From: Bacteroidales bacterium UBA1064 | GTDB lineage: Bacteria; Bacteroidota; Bacteroidia; Bacteroidales; Tenuifilaceae | DNA length: 13,593 nucleotides | Reading direction: 5' to 3' | NCBI GenBank assembly: GCA_002316235.1 | Contig: DCDD01000176.1 | Coordinates: 1 to 13,593, forward strand | Part shown: in pieces, positions 1 to 7,652 of the stretch | Numbering within the stretch: the stretch's first letter is position 1 | How the letters are laid out: every line of letters begins with the position of its first letter | Notes under the pieces: model-generated | Databases searched by the model: none | What the model was told of the DNA's origin: nothing | Seen by the model: the letters and a program-made list of their open reading frames with translations, nothing else | Made by a program: the position numbers and the translations under genes

Positions 1-90
1 CGGACAAGTTCCGCCGGTAGGCGGACAAGTTCTGGAATCTGAAATCTGGAATCTGGAATTTGGAATCCGCCGGTAGGCGGACAAGTTTCG
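1..90. repeat. REP-like palindromic repeats flanking a 7-bp tandem repeat
   Basis: Two full copies of a unit made of TCCGCCGGTAGGCGGA (a 6-bp stem with a GGTA loop) followed by CAAGTT lie at 10-31 and 66-87. The tail of a third copy (CGGACAAGTT) is at 1-10, cut by the window edge. Between the full copies, 31-65 holds five tandem heptamers: TCTGGAA, TCTGAAA, TCTGGAA, TCTGGAA and TTTGGAA. Only copies inside this window can be seen, so dispersal through the genome is inferred from the REP-like form. No ORF of substance covers the stretch. Confidence 0.7.
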
Positions 91-158
91 TCGTTACCCA
101 GACAATTTTTTTATACCTTAGCCTTTATCCTTTACCCTCGATTTCCCCCTCCACGCTA

Positions 159-188
159 TTTGAAAGTTGAACATAATGGTTACTTTTG
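159..188 (+). promoter_or_regulatory. Bacteroidota-type promoter for the lipoprotein gene
   Basis: TTTG at 159-162 (-33 element) is followed after 18 bp by TACTTTTG at 181-188, a perfect match to the -7 consensus TAnnTTTG of the Bacteroidota primary sigma factor. Transcription would begin near 195, leaving a leader of about 17 nt before the ATG at 212. The leader is A-rich and has no Shine-Dalgarno sequence, as is usual in this phylum. Confidence 0.6.
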
Positions 189-211
189 CATTCGGTAAAT
201 AGAAAACAAAA

Positions 212-1378
212 ATGGATTGCAAGCATACGAGATTCATAAATGCCTTTCTTCTGGCCCTACCGCTGTTTATTCTTTCATGCTCCAATGGCAGCAAGGTTAC
301 CATAAGGGTTGAGGTGAAGTCACCAGAAAAAAACATGCTTTACATAAGCCGGATTGACTTTGGTAAAACAACCCCAATAGACTCAGCTAAAATATCATCC
401 GGAGAAAGCATTAAAAAATTTAGGTTACCCCAGGGCAGCGAACCCACATTCTACACCATCAGCCTGAAAAAAGGGGGAGCACTTACTCTACTCGCAAGCA
501 GGGATGAAAAGATTTCGGTTAAGTTCGATGTCCAAAACATGGACAGCTACGAGGTGGTAGGCTCAAAGGAATCGTTGAAAGTTAAGGAAATTGCCGAATC
601 ATTTAGAAAATCAAAGCAAACCGTTGACAGGCTTAGAAAGGAGTACATCAAAGCCCAAACTGACGCCGAACGTGAGGCTATTGGAAGGCAGTTTCAGGCA
701 GAAATAGACTCGCAAAGAGCCAGCTGCAGCAGGTTCATCTGGGCTAACCCTATGTCGAAAGCCAGCATTATGGCTCTTTACCAGAAATATAACGATGATC
801 TCTACTTGTTTGACCGGGCTGAGGATTTAACCCTGCTCAAAATGGTAGCCTCAGCATGGCGGGCACTCTACCCCGAATCAGACTATACCAGGGGTATGCT
901 TGAGGATATTGGCAGGATTGAGAAAATTATTACCAACTCTAAAATAAACAAGCTGATTTCGGAAGCAGAACCATCTATTCCCGACCTGGACATCCCTGAT
1001 AAAAATGGTACCTTTGTAAAGCTATCATCACTTAAAGGAAAAGTAATTCTTCTTGACTTTTTCACCGCATCCAACACCTCAAGCCTACTCGACAACCGTG
1101 AATTGATGAATATTTATAACACCTTTAAAAATAGGGGTTTTGAGGTTTACCAGGTTTCCATGGATGCCGATAAAAACGAATGGCTTAACTACCTGTCAAA
1201 TACCCGAGTAACATGGATTTCGGTCAGGGAAGTTGATCCTACACATTCAGCTGCTGCCCTACTTTACAACGTTACACAGCTGCCAACAAACTACCTGATT
1301 GACAAGAACTTCAACATTATTGATAAAAACATATACGGTGAAAGACTTAAGGAGAAGCTGAATGTCCTTCTAAGGTAG
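212..1378 (+). CDS. Lipoprotein with DUF4369-like N-terminus and degenerate thioredoxin-like (TlpA/AhpC-TSA) domain
   Basis: The 388-residue protein starts with a lipoprotein signal peptide: a hydrophobic core at about residues 9-21 and a lipobox ending I-L-S-C, so Cys23 would be lipidated. Residues about 28-118 resemble the beta-rich DUF4369 domain common in Bacteroidota. Residues about 120-250 are mostly helical and charged. Residues about 254-388 form a TlpA-like thioredoxin fold, with the 'LSSLKGKVILLDFF' strand and the conserved cis-proline region at Pro358 (QLPTN). Where active members have WCxxC, this protein has FFTASNTSS (283-291) with no cysteine, so thiol-disulfide activity is unlikely; the only other cysteines are Cys3 and Cys172. 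There is no acidic patch after the lipidated Cys, so I do not predict surface export. The ATG fits the promoter just upstream. The substrate or partner is unknown. Confidence 0.8.
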   Translation: MDCKHTRFINAFLLALPLFILSCSNGSKVTIRVEVKSPEKNMLYISRIDFGKTTPIDSAKISSGESIKKFRLPQGSEPTFYTISLKKGGALTLLASRDEKISVKFDVQNMDSYEVVGSKESLKVKEIAESFRKSKQTVDRLRKEYIKAQTDAEREAIGRQFQAEIDSQRASCSRFIWANPMSKASIMALYQKYNDDLYLFDRAEDLTLLKMVASAWRALYPESDYTRGMLEDIGRIEKIITNSKINKLISEAEPSIPDLDIPDKNGTFVKLSSLKGKVILLDFFTASNTSSLLDNRELMNIYNTFKNRGFEVYQVSMDADKNEWLNYLSNTRVTWISVREVDPTHSAAALLYNVTQLPTNYLIDKNFNIIDKNIYGERLKEKLNVLLR

Positions 1379-1388
1379 GCTAAGCCTA
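1376..1388. other. Small perfect hairpin over the stop codon of the lipoprotein gene
   Basis: TAGGC at 1376-1380, which includes the TAG stop, pairs with GCCTA at 1384-1388 across a TAA loop. No T-run follows, so it is not a convincing intrinsic terminator. It may be chance or a 3'-end structure before lpxH. Confidence 0.25.
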
Positions 1389-1443
1389 AACGCCAAGTAA
1401 CCATTCAGCATGTAGAGATGTTCAAAAACACTTATTTAAGCCG

Positions 1444-2289
1444 GTGAATCAGAATCGAAAAATATACTTTGCCTCCGACCTTCACCTTGGGCATCCAAAT
1501 CTTAGAGATAGCCTCCCCCGTGAGAAGCTTTTCATATCGTGGCTCGATAGTATTGATGCTGATATTGAGGAGCTCTACCTGCTGGGTGACATTTTTGACT
1601 TCTGGTTTGAGTACCGCAGGGTGGTTCCAAAGGGGTATACCCGTTTCATGGGACGTATAGCTCAGCTCACCGATAGGGGGATACCGGTACATTTCTTCAC
1701 CGGAAACCACGATGTTTGGATGTTCAACTATTTTAAAGAGGAGCTAGGTGTCGAGATTCACCATAAACCCATAGAGAAGGTGCTTTACGGGCATAAGGTG
1801 CTGATGGCGCATGGTGACGGCCTTGGACCGGGAGATATAGGCTACAAGCTGTTGAAACGCATTTTTACCAGCACCACCCTTCAGTGGCTTTTTGCCAGGC
1901 TACACCCAAACTTTTCACTTTGGTTTGGGAACCAGTGGAGCGTTAGCAGCCGCTACTCAAAAGAGATAACCCATGTTTTCAGAGGCGACGACGAGCAAAT
2001 AACCGCTTACGCCCGGCAGGTTTTGGATAGCAAGCATTTTGACATTTTCATGTTTGGTCACTGGCATTCACCAACTATTTTTCCCCTTACGCAGGATTCC
2101 AACCTGGTTGTGCTAGGCGACTGGCTGGTTAGCAACACTTATGCCGTGCTCGATGGTGACGATTTTTGGCTTATGAAGTATTTCCCCGATAAACCCGATG
2201 TGCCCTTAGGGCATATCAAGCTCAGCCATGTTCCCGAAGCACCAGTTTTGCCGCTTCATGATCAATTTAACAGAATTAATAAATATTAG
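1444..2289 (+). CDS. lpxH: UDP-2,3-diacylglucosamine pyrophosphatase, LpxH-type metallophosphoesterase
   Basis: This 281-residue calcineurin-like phosphoesterase is the best candidate for the lipid A step that hydrolyses UDP-2,3-diacylglucosamine to lipid X and UMP at the inner face of the cytoplasmic membrane. The metal-binding motifs appear in order: DLHLG (12-16), GDIFDFW (48-54), GNHD (87-90), HGDG (123-126) and GHWH (205-208). The helical insert between HGD and GHWH (about 128-185) fits the lipid-binding cap of LpxH proteins. Proteobacterial LpxH typically has GNRD where this has GNHDVW; from memory, GNHD is usual in Bacteroidota members. The protein is about 40 residues longer than E. 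coli LpxH (240), mostly at the C-terminus. The start is GTG; the frame is open upstream only to a stop at 1387-1389 and contains no ATG. It lies 65 bp after the lipoprotein gene and no promoter was recognised between them. Confidence 0.82.
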   Translation: MNQNRKIYFASDLHLGHPNLRDSLPREKLFISWLDSIDADIEELYLLGDIFDFWFEYRRVVPKGYTRFMGRIAQLTDRGIPVHFFTGNHDVWMFNYFKEELGVEIHHKPIEKVLYGHKVLMAHGDGLGPGDIGYKLLKRIFTSTTLQWLFARLHPNFSLWFGNQWSVSSRYSKEITHVFRGDDEQITAYARQVLDSKHFDIFMFGHWHSPTIFPLTQDSNLVVLGDWLVSNTYAVLDGDDFWLMKYFPDKPDVPLGHIKLSHVPEAPVLPLHDQFNRINKY

Positions 2290-2349
2290 GTAGATCGGCT
2301 TATTCAGCGCTTCCGCCAGTGCAATTAACCAAAAGCAAACATCAACCCT

Positions 2350-2937
2350 GTGAATTTTCTAGCCCATCTCTACCTTTCGGGTTGTAATCCTGAAGTCAGA
2401 TTGGGCGGCTTCATTGGCGACTATGTAAAAGGTAGTAAATTTACCCACTTCACTCCCGATATTCAAAAGGGTATTAAACTTCATAGGGCAATAGACAGTG
2501 TTACCGATAGCCACCCTTCCACCCGAGCCTGTTCGGCAATTTTTAAACCAGTGTATAAGCGCTACTCGGGTGTGGTGAGTGATGTAGTTTTTGACCATGT
2601 TTTGGCAAAAGAGTGGAGCCGCTACTCTGAAAGTAACCTGAATGAATTCACACAAATCTTCTACACCCAAATGTTTCAGCGCTACCAGCTTCTCCCCCCT
2701 ACCGTTCAGCAATTCCTCCCCAACATGATACGCACCAACCGGCTTTCGAGCTACCAGACAAGTGAAGGGGTTCGGGAAGCACTCAACATTATGAGCCTCC
2801 GAACCTCACTTCCCAACAACACGGAGTACGCCATTGTGCAGCTGAAAACTCACTACAACCTGTTTTTCGATTATTTTCTCCCGCTTTTCAACGATTTAAT
2901 CCGGCTTGCGACCAGGGAGTTCGGCATCAACCTTTAA
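2350..2937 (+). CDS. acpH: Acyl carrier protein phosphodiesterase (AcpH/DUF479 family)
   Basis: The 195-residue protein matches the AcpH family in length (E. coli about 193) and from its first residues, MNFLAHLYLS. AcpH removes the 4'-phosphopantetheine arm from holo-ACP, in the cytosol. Family motifs seen are FIGDYVKG (21-28), GIKLHRAIDSVTDSHP (41-56) and DVVFDHVLA (78-86). They are rich in the Asp and His residues expected of a metal-dependent HD-like phosphodiesterase. The GTG start at 2350 is chosen because MNFLAHL is the invariant family N-terminus. It follows lpxH by 60 bp, also with a GTG start, suggesting one transcript. The last 11 bp overlap the end of rodA on the other strand, so the two transcripts must run into each other or stop within coding sequence. 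Family assignment is firm; activity on ACP is inferred. Confidence 0.85.
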   Translation: MNFLAHLYLSGCNPEVRLGGFIGDYVKGSKFTHFTPDIQKGIKLHRAIDSVTDSHPSTRACSAIFKPVYKRYSGVVSDVVFDHVLAKEWSRYSESNLNEFTQIFYTQMFQRYQLLPPTVQQFLPNMIRTNRLSSYQTSEGVREALNIMSLRTSLPNNTEYAIVQLKTHYNLFFDYFLPLFNDLIRLATREFGINL

Positions 2938-4354
2938 ATGTTCCATACCTGTCGGCATCAAGCCTTAGCAGGATAAAAACCAGGATAGTAAAAGCCCACA
3001 ACGATGAGCCTCCATAGCTAAAAAAAGGTAAAGGGATTCCTATAACGGGAAGTAGCCCAACTGCCATCCCAATGTTTACTGCAATATGAAAAAATAGGAT
3101 GGACACTACCCCGTACCCGTATATCCTAGAAAAACTCTCACGTTGTCGTTCGGCAATCCTGATAAGACGCAAGAGCAGCCATGCGAAAAGCGCAAGAACT
3201 ACCAAAGAACCTACAAAACCCCACTCCTCACCCACCGTGCAGAAAATAAAATCGGTACTTTGCTCAGGAACAAAGTTGAACTTTGTTTGGGTTCCCGAAA
3301 GGTATCCCTTTCCCCAAAACCCACCCGAACCAATGGCAATTTTGGATTGGTTAACATTGTAGCCCCATCCCAGCGGATCGGATTCAATGCCAAGCAAATC
3401 ATTAATTCGCTTCTGATGGTGAACGTCGAGAACATTCTCAAAAACATACTCGGTGGAAAGCGAAAAACCTACTGTAACGCATAGGAAAAGCACTAACCCG
3501 TAAATCATTTTCGTCCTCGAAAAGAAAGCATATAACGTTGCTATGACAATACCCATGCCTACAGGGATAATATAAAAATAATCGGTTTTTACTTGTATGT
3601 TGAATGTTTGTGAGGCAAGGTAAAGTAGAAAGCCCAAACCGGTAAGGCCTGCTGTTAGGCTTATTGCAAATTTAAACTTCCCCCGTTGCAGCATGTATAT
3701 TAAAACGGTAGTAACATACAGCGCAACTATAATAACCGGCGTGCTGAATACCAGGGTTGAAATAAAAAGCGCAACCAGCAAAAAAAGCACTCCCAACACC
3801 CACCATGGCAATCCCTCGCGGTAGAGCACAAGCACAAAAGAACCGAAAACCAATGCCGTTCCGGTATCATTCTGTAGCAGAATAATACCGGCAGGAATAG
3901 CAATGATTAAACCAACTTTAACGTATGACCAAAATGTATTTAGCTTGAACTCGTATGGGCTCATTAGCCTGGCAAGAGCAAGTGCAGTGGCAAACTTGGC
4001 AAACTCCGCAGGCTGTATTCCAAATGATCCGAGTGGAATCCATGATTTTGAGGCGTTAACCACCCTGCCAAACACCAGGGTGGAAAGGAGCAAAAGAATA
4101 ACCAGCCCGTAGATGATGTAGGCAAAAACGGAATATATCCTTCCGTTGCTTAACAAAACAACGACTCCCAGGAAAAAGGCAAAAGTAATCCAAATCAACT
4201 GCTTGCCATAGCGCTGGCTAAAATCGAGTATGCTGTTGTGCTCCTCGCTGTAAACTGCGGCATAGATGTTCATCCACCCCATCAACACAAGGATGACGTA
4301 AAGCACGATGGTTCCCCAATCGAGGTTGCTTACCAGGTTACTTTTTCTTTGCAC
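2927..4354 (-). CDS. rodA: RodA, SEDS-family peptidoglycan glycosyltransferase
   Basis: This multipass membrane protein polymerises lipid II into glycan strands during side-wall elongation, paired with PBP2 encoded just upstream. With the GTG start at 4354 it has 475 residues. Key features are STDF (366-369) with the catalytic Asp368, the GSGGFWGKGYLSGTQTKF stretch before it, and the FtsW/RodA/SpoVE signature near residues 427-449 (NIGMAVGLLP...PFFSYGGSS). It is about 100 residues longer than E. coli RodA. The extra length lies around residues 200-310 and adds hydrophobic segments in mid-protein, which I believe is usual in Bacteroidota. An in-frame ATG at 4432 would add 26 polar residues and give a 95-bp overlap with mrdA. 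GTG at 4354 gives a 17-bp overlap and an N-terminus that soon enters the first membrane helix, so I prefer it. This is the last gene of the leftward operon. Confidence 0.92.
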   Translation of the reverse strand: MQRKSNLVSNLDWGTIVLYVILVLMGWMNIYAAVYSEEHNSILDFSQRYGKQLIWITFAFFLGVVVLLSNGRIYSVFAYIIYGLVILLLLSTLVFGRVVNASKSWIPLGSFGIQPAEFAKFATALALARLMSPYEFKLNTFWSYVKVGLIIAIPAGIILLQNDTGTALVFGSFVLVLYREGLPWWVLGVLFLLVALFISTLVFSTPVIIVALYVTTVLIYMLQRGKFKFAISLTAGLTGLGFLLYLASQTFNIQVKTDYFYIIPVGMGIVIATLYAFFSRTKMIYGLVLFLCVTVGFSLSTEYVFENVLDVHHQKRINDLLGIESDPLGWGYNVNQSKIAIGSGGFWGKGYLSGTQTKFNFVPEQSTDFIFCTVGEEWGFVGSLVVLALFAWLLLRLIRIAERQRESFSRIYGYGVVSILFFHIAVNIGMAVGLLPVIGIPLPFFSYGGSSLWAFTILVFILLRLDADRYGTFKG

Positions 4355-6191
4355 GGCGGTCGAGTAGGTTTGCTTGAAGTATATAGTCTTCGAGATAGGG
4401 ACGGGATATAGAGTCCCGTAGGTACTTTTCAATCATTAGGCTAGCAATTGGCGCAGCCCAAGTTGCACCAAACCCGGCATTTTCCACGTACACCGAAATG
4501 GCAATTTTAGGATCATCTTTGGGAGCAAAGGCAAAAAATACGGAGTGGTCGGCTCCATGTGGATTTTGTGATGTTCCCGTTTTCCCGCAAATGCGAATAT
4601 CGGGGAGAGCAGCAATTCGGGCGGTACTTCCGCTCCCGGGGGCTCCGTTAACGGCCATATCCATTCCCTCAACTATATAGTCGAACCACTGGGTGTCTAT
4701 TGTGGTGTAGTGCTTTTCGGGAACATTTGAGTTTCTCACCATGCTGTCACCTACAGCTCTCACCACATGGGGATCAAGGTAAAACCCCCTGTTGGCAATA
4801 ATGGTTACCAGGTTTGCCATTTGCAAGGGTGTTGCTGCCAGCTCTCCCTGCCCAATGGAAAGCGAGAGTATGGTAAGGGAATTCCAGCCGCCTTTTCTAA
4901 AGTACTTGTCGTAGAACGCAACTGTCGGAACAATCCCTTTCTGCTCGTTGGGTAAATCAATATTCAGCTTATTACCGTAACCAAATGATTCGACATGATT
5001 TTTCCAGACCGTAAAACCCTTTTCGACTGATCCAAATTCGGGCTTATCGAGTATGTTCCGGAACACATGGCAGAAATAGGTGTTACACGACATCTGGATG
5101 GCCTGAGTTAGATTCAATGGAGAGGGGTGAATGTGGCATCCCACACCTCGCCCAACGGTGTATCCTCCATGGCAGCTATAGGTGGTTTGCGGGTAAACGC
5201 AACCTTCCTGTAGCCCAATAAGCGCATTCACAACCTTAAAGGTAGAACCCGGTGGGTAAAGGGCCATGATGGAGCGGTTAAAAATTGGTTTGAGCGAATC
5301 GTTTTGGAGGGTCCTGAAGTTATCGGCACGCTCGCGGCCAACAAGTAATCCTGGATTATACGTAGGGCTTGAAACCATGGCCAGCACCTCGCCTGTTCTG
5401 GGCTCAATAGCCACAATGCTGCCTATCTTATTCTGCATCAACTTTTCGCCATACTCCTGAAGGTCGGCATCCAAAGTGCAAATTAGATTCTGCCCCTCTA
5501 CGGCAGCAGAATCGTATTTTCCATCCTCATACGAGCCCTTGATGCGGTTGTAAACGTCAACCATGTAAACGCTAACACCCTTTTTCCCACGGAGGTACTC
5601 CTCATACGATTTTTCCAAACCGCTGATACCAATATAATCGCCCAGCTGGTAGTAGGGATTTTTTGAAATAATTTCCTCGTCAACCTCGCCAATGTATCCC
5701 AGAACATGACTTGCTACTTCCCTGTCGTAAAGCCTAACAGTACGTGGCAGCAGCTCAAATCCCGGAAACAGGTAAAGCTTTTCCTGAAGCATTGCACATG
5801 CCTCGGCCGGAAGCTGCTTAAGCAGCACAACCGATTTGCGCGGGGAGTACCCTTTTTGGCGGGAAGCCTGTACAAACGCATCCCTTACATGGTCGGTAGT
5901 AATGTTCAACAGGGAGGCAAATGCCATCGTATCAAAGGGTACAACCTGCTTCTTCACCATCATCAGGTCGTAAACCACCTTGTTCGAAACCAGCAGGTTT
6001 CCGTTCCGGTCGAATATCAACCCACGAGCCGGATACTTGGTTACATACCTTAACACGTTACTGCTTGCCGAAAGCTGGTACGACCTGTCTATCACCTGAA
6101 TATAGAATAGCTTCCCCGCTATGATGATAAACACTATGATGATTAGCCCGGTAATGGTGAATCGTTTATCAGCCTGAAAATTGAACCTCAT
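4338..6191 (-). CDS. mrdA: Penicillin-binding protein 2 (elongation transpeptidase)
   Basis: This 617-residue class B PBP is the DD-transpeptidase of the elongasome; it cross-links strands made by RodA in the periplasm. A short cytoplasmic N-terminus precedes one membrane anchor (about 11-34). The pedestal domain follows, including the PARGLIFDRNG motif (54-64) and GISGLEKSYEEYL (188-200). The transpeptidase motifs are SxxK as S316-T-F-K319, SxN as S368-C-N370 and KTG as K537-T-G539. All three are intact, so the enzyme should be active and bind beta-lactams. The start ATG lies 6 bp after the mreD stop, and the last 17 bp overlap rodA. The C-terminus ends in the basic run RRAKKK. Length and motifs are normal for the family. 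Confidence 0.95.
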   Translation of the reverse strand: MRFNFQADKRFTITGLIIIVFIIIAGKLFYIQVIDRSYQLSASSNVLRYVTKYPARGLIFDRNGNLLVSNKVVYDLMMVKKQVVPFDTMAFASLLNITTDHVRDAFVQASRQKGYSPRKSVVLLKQLPAEACAMLQEKLYLFPGFELLPRTVRLYDREVASHVLGYIGEVDEEIISKNPYYQLGDYIGISGLEKSYEEYLRGKKGVSVYMVDVYNRIKGSYEDGKYDSAAVEGQNLICTLDADLQEYGEKLMQNKIGSIVAIEPRTGEVLAMVSSPTYNPGLLVGRERADNFRTLQNDSLKPIFNRSIMALYPPGSTFKVVNALIGLQEGCVYPQTTYSCHGGYTVGRGVGCHIHPSPLNLTQAIQMSCNTYFCHVFRNILDKPEFGSVEKGFTVWKNHVESFGYGNKLNIDLPNEQKGIVPTVAFYDKYFRKGGWNSLTILSLSIGQGELAATPLQMANLVTIIANRGFYLDPHVVRAVGDSMVRNSNVPEKHYTTIDTQWFDYIVEGMDMAVNGAPGSGSTARIAALPDIRICGKTGTSQNPHGADHSVFFAFAPKDDPKIAISVYVENAGFGATWAAPIASLMIEKYLRDSISRPYLEDYILQANLLDRRAKKK

Positions 6192-6197
6192 AGCCCA

Positions 6198-6707
6198 TTA
6201 CTTTTTTCGGGTGAGTAAAACTTCAAGGAAGAAAATAAACACAAACGAAACCAGGCTGCTAAGTAGGATTCTCAGTAGGGTGAGGTGAAAAAAGCGGAAG
6301 CTGAAGGTTTCAAGCATGAATAGGGTAGAATGATGAATAACTATTCCCAGTGCTGCATAGCGAATAAACCACTCGGTGCCTGTAAGGCTTATGTTGAGCA
6401 TGCTCCGCTCGTTGATGTTATTGCTAAACCTTAGACCAGACATTATCGACGGGCGGACAAAAGCAAGTATTAGCGTAGCCGAAGCGTGAAGTCCAAGGGT
6501 ATTTGAAAAGTAATCGACAACCAATCCCGTAAAAAAGCCTACAAGCAGCAAGACCCAGCGGGGAGTGCCATAGGGTAGCAAAAGTATGAATAACAGGTAA
6601 ACGTAAGGGTTGATATACCCTCCCAGGTTAATATTATTAAGTACCAGGAGCTGAATCAGAAGCAACAGGATAAAGATCAGAATGTATCGCAAGTAATCCT
6701 TGTACAT
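6198..6707 (-). CDS. mreD: Rod shape-determining protein MreD
   Basis: This small integral membrane protein of 169 residues links MreC to the cytoplasmic MreB filament in the rod complex. It is almost entirely hydrophobic, with about five to six predicted membrane segments. The first (about residues 6-24) has the run of Ile and Leu typical of MreD, and the protein ends in a basic tail (TRKK). It has no catalytic motif and is identified mainly by size, hydropathy and its place between mreC and mrdA. Two adjacent starts exist: ATG at 6707, sharing one base with the mreC TGA (TGATG), and GTG at 6710, one codon earlier. I take ATG; either implies translational coupling to mreC. Confidence 0.88.
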   Translation of the reverse strand: MYKDYLRYILIFILLLLIQLLVLNNINLGGYINPYVYLLFILLLPYGTPRWVLLLVGFFTGLVVDYFSNTLGLHASATLILAFVRPSIMSGLRFSNNINERSMLNISLTGTEWFIRYAALGIVIHHSTLFMLETFSFRFFHLTLLRILLSSLVSFVFIFFLEVLLTRKK

Positions 6708-7525
6708 CACCTACTCCCCTCAATTTGGTTAATCTCCGTAATGTTCCTAACCCTAACTGCGTACACGTAGTTAAGCGCCCGAAAATCGGTAAGCAGCTGA
6801 ACACGAATGTTGTAGAAGCTACCATCCTTCTTGTAAAAATCCTTGATAACACCAATGGGTATATCCTTTGGAAAAATGGATGAGAAACCGCTAGTGGCAA
6901 TGGTATCGCCAACAGAAATGCCAACATGCAGGGGTATATCGGTTAGCTCAACCTCCTGGTAATTATAACCATTCCATGACAGGGTACCAAAAACACCCGA
7001 CTTGGCATGCTTGGCAGAAACCTTAAGGGTTGTATTAAGCAGCGATATAACCGTGCTGTAGTTGGGCGATGTTGCCGCTATAACCCCTACGACTCCTCCA
7101 TCGCAAATCACACCCATGCCCTGATAAGCGCCATCGTTTATACCAATGTTAATTGTTATAAAGTTCTGACGGTGGGATACGGAGTTGTTCACAACCATTG
7201 CCCTAATCAGGGTAATGCTGGTGTCGGCAAGGTTGTAGCCTGCCGTGTCGGCACATTTCCCGATGACTTCTCTAAGTCTTTCAACCTCGTTTCGAAGCTC
7301 AACATTCTCAAGCGATAGCTTAACATTATCCCTTTTAATATCCATGTAGCTACGAATATTGTGGAGCTTCTCAGAGAAGAAACCTGTAATAACCCCGGTT
7401 GCCGCACCAACTTTTGCCTTCTGATAGTAGGAAGTATTGATGTACATTGAAAGTGAAACGGCCAGTAGCACCGCAAAAAGAATGATATACGAAAATCGTT
7501 GAAGTAGCCGAATAAAGCTGTTCAT
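6707..7525 (-). CDS. mreC: Rod shape-determining protein MreC
   Basis: The 272-residue protein is a bitopic periplasmic scaffold that binds PBP2 and activates the RodA-PBP2 pair. It has one N-terminal membrane helix (about residues 11-30) and a coiled-coil stretch (about 58-90; NVKLSLENVELRNEVERLRE). The beta-rich MreC core runs from about 100 to 265 and contains the typical INIGINDGAYQGMGVICDGG segment. The length is normal. The gene starts at ATG 7525 with GAGG directly before it, too close to act as a standard Shine-Dalgarno site. A 189-bp gap separates it from mreB, the largest gap in the operon, while its end overlaps the start of mreD. I could not find a TAnnTTTG promoter in the gap, so co-transcription with mreB is the simplest reading. 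Confidence 0.93.
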   Translation of the reverse strand: MNSFIRLLQRFSYIILFAVLLAVSLSMYINTSYYQKAKVGAATGVITGFFSEKLHNIRSYMDIKRDNVKLSLENVELRNEVERLREVIGKCADTAGYNLADTSITLIRAMVVNNSVSHRQNFITINIGINDGAYQGMGVICDGGVVGVIAATSPNYSTVISLLNTTLKVSAKHAKSGVFGTLSWNGYNYQEVELTDIPLHVGISVGDTIATSGFSSIFPKDIPIGVIKDFYKKDGSFYNIRVQLLTDFRALNYVYAVRVRNITEINQIEGSR

Positions 7526-7635
7526 CCTCGATACTCTTAATTACCAGCGTCAAAACATCAGGTTGAAAATATTAAAAAACGCTCCAACAACCATTTACAA
7601 GGGTGCTATCAGGTGCTTCATTTTTTTGTGTAGCC

Positions 7636-7652
7636 ATCCAGACGAGCTGGAT
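7636..7652. other. Inverted repeat in the mreB-mreC gap
   Basis: ATCCAG at 7636-7641 and CTGGAT at 7647-7652 form a perfect 6-bp stem with a 5-nt loop, inside the 189-bp space between mreB and mreC. On the operon strand it is followed by A-rich, not T-rich, sequence, so it does not look like an intrinsic terminator. It could be an mRNA processing or stability element. No ORF or promoter was recognised in the gap. Confidence 0.3.

Noticed and set aside
1..90. CRISPR array
   Set aside because: The repeats are too few, contain palindromes with only one intervening segment that is itself repetitive, and no cas genes are present.
118..336. 72-codon minus-strand frame at the left end
   Set aside because: It is antisense to the signal peptide region of the lipoprotein gene and covers that gene's promoter; no family features.
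2307..2322. Possible hairpin in the lpxH-acpH spacer
   Set aside because: The 5-bp stem includes a G-T pair and has no T-run; within chance expectation.
2359..2712. 117-codon minus-strand frame inside acpH
   Set aside because: It lies wholly antisense to a well-recognised gene and has no recognisable motif.
3143..3484. 113-codon plus-strand frame inside rodA
   Set aside because: It is a shadow of the rodA coding strand, which carries the catalytic motifs.
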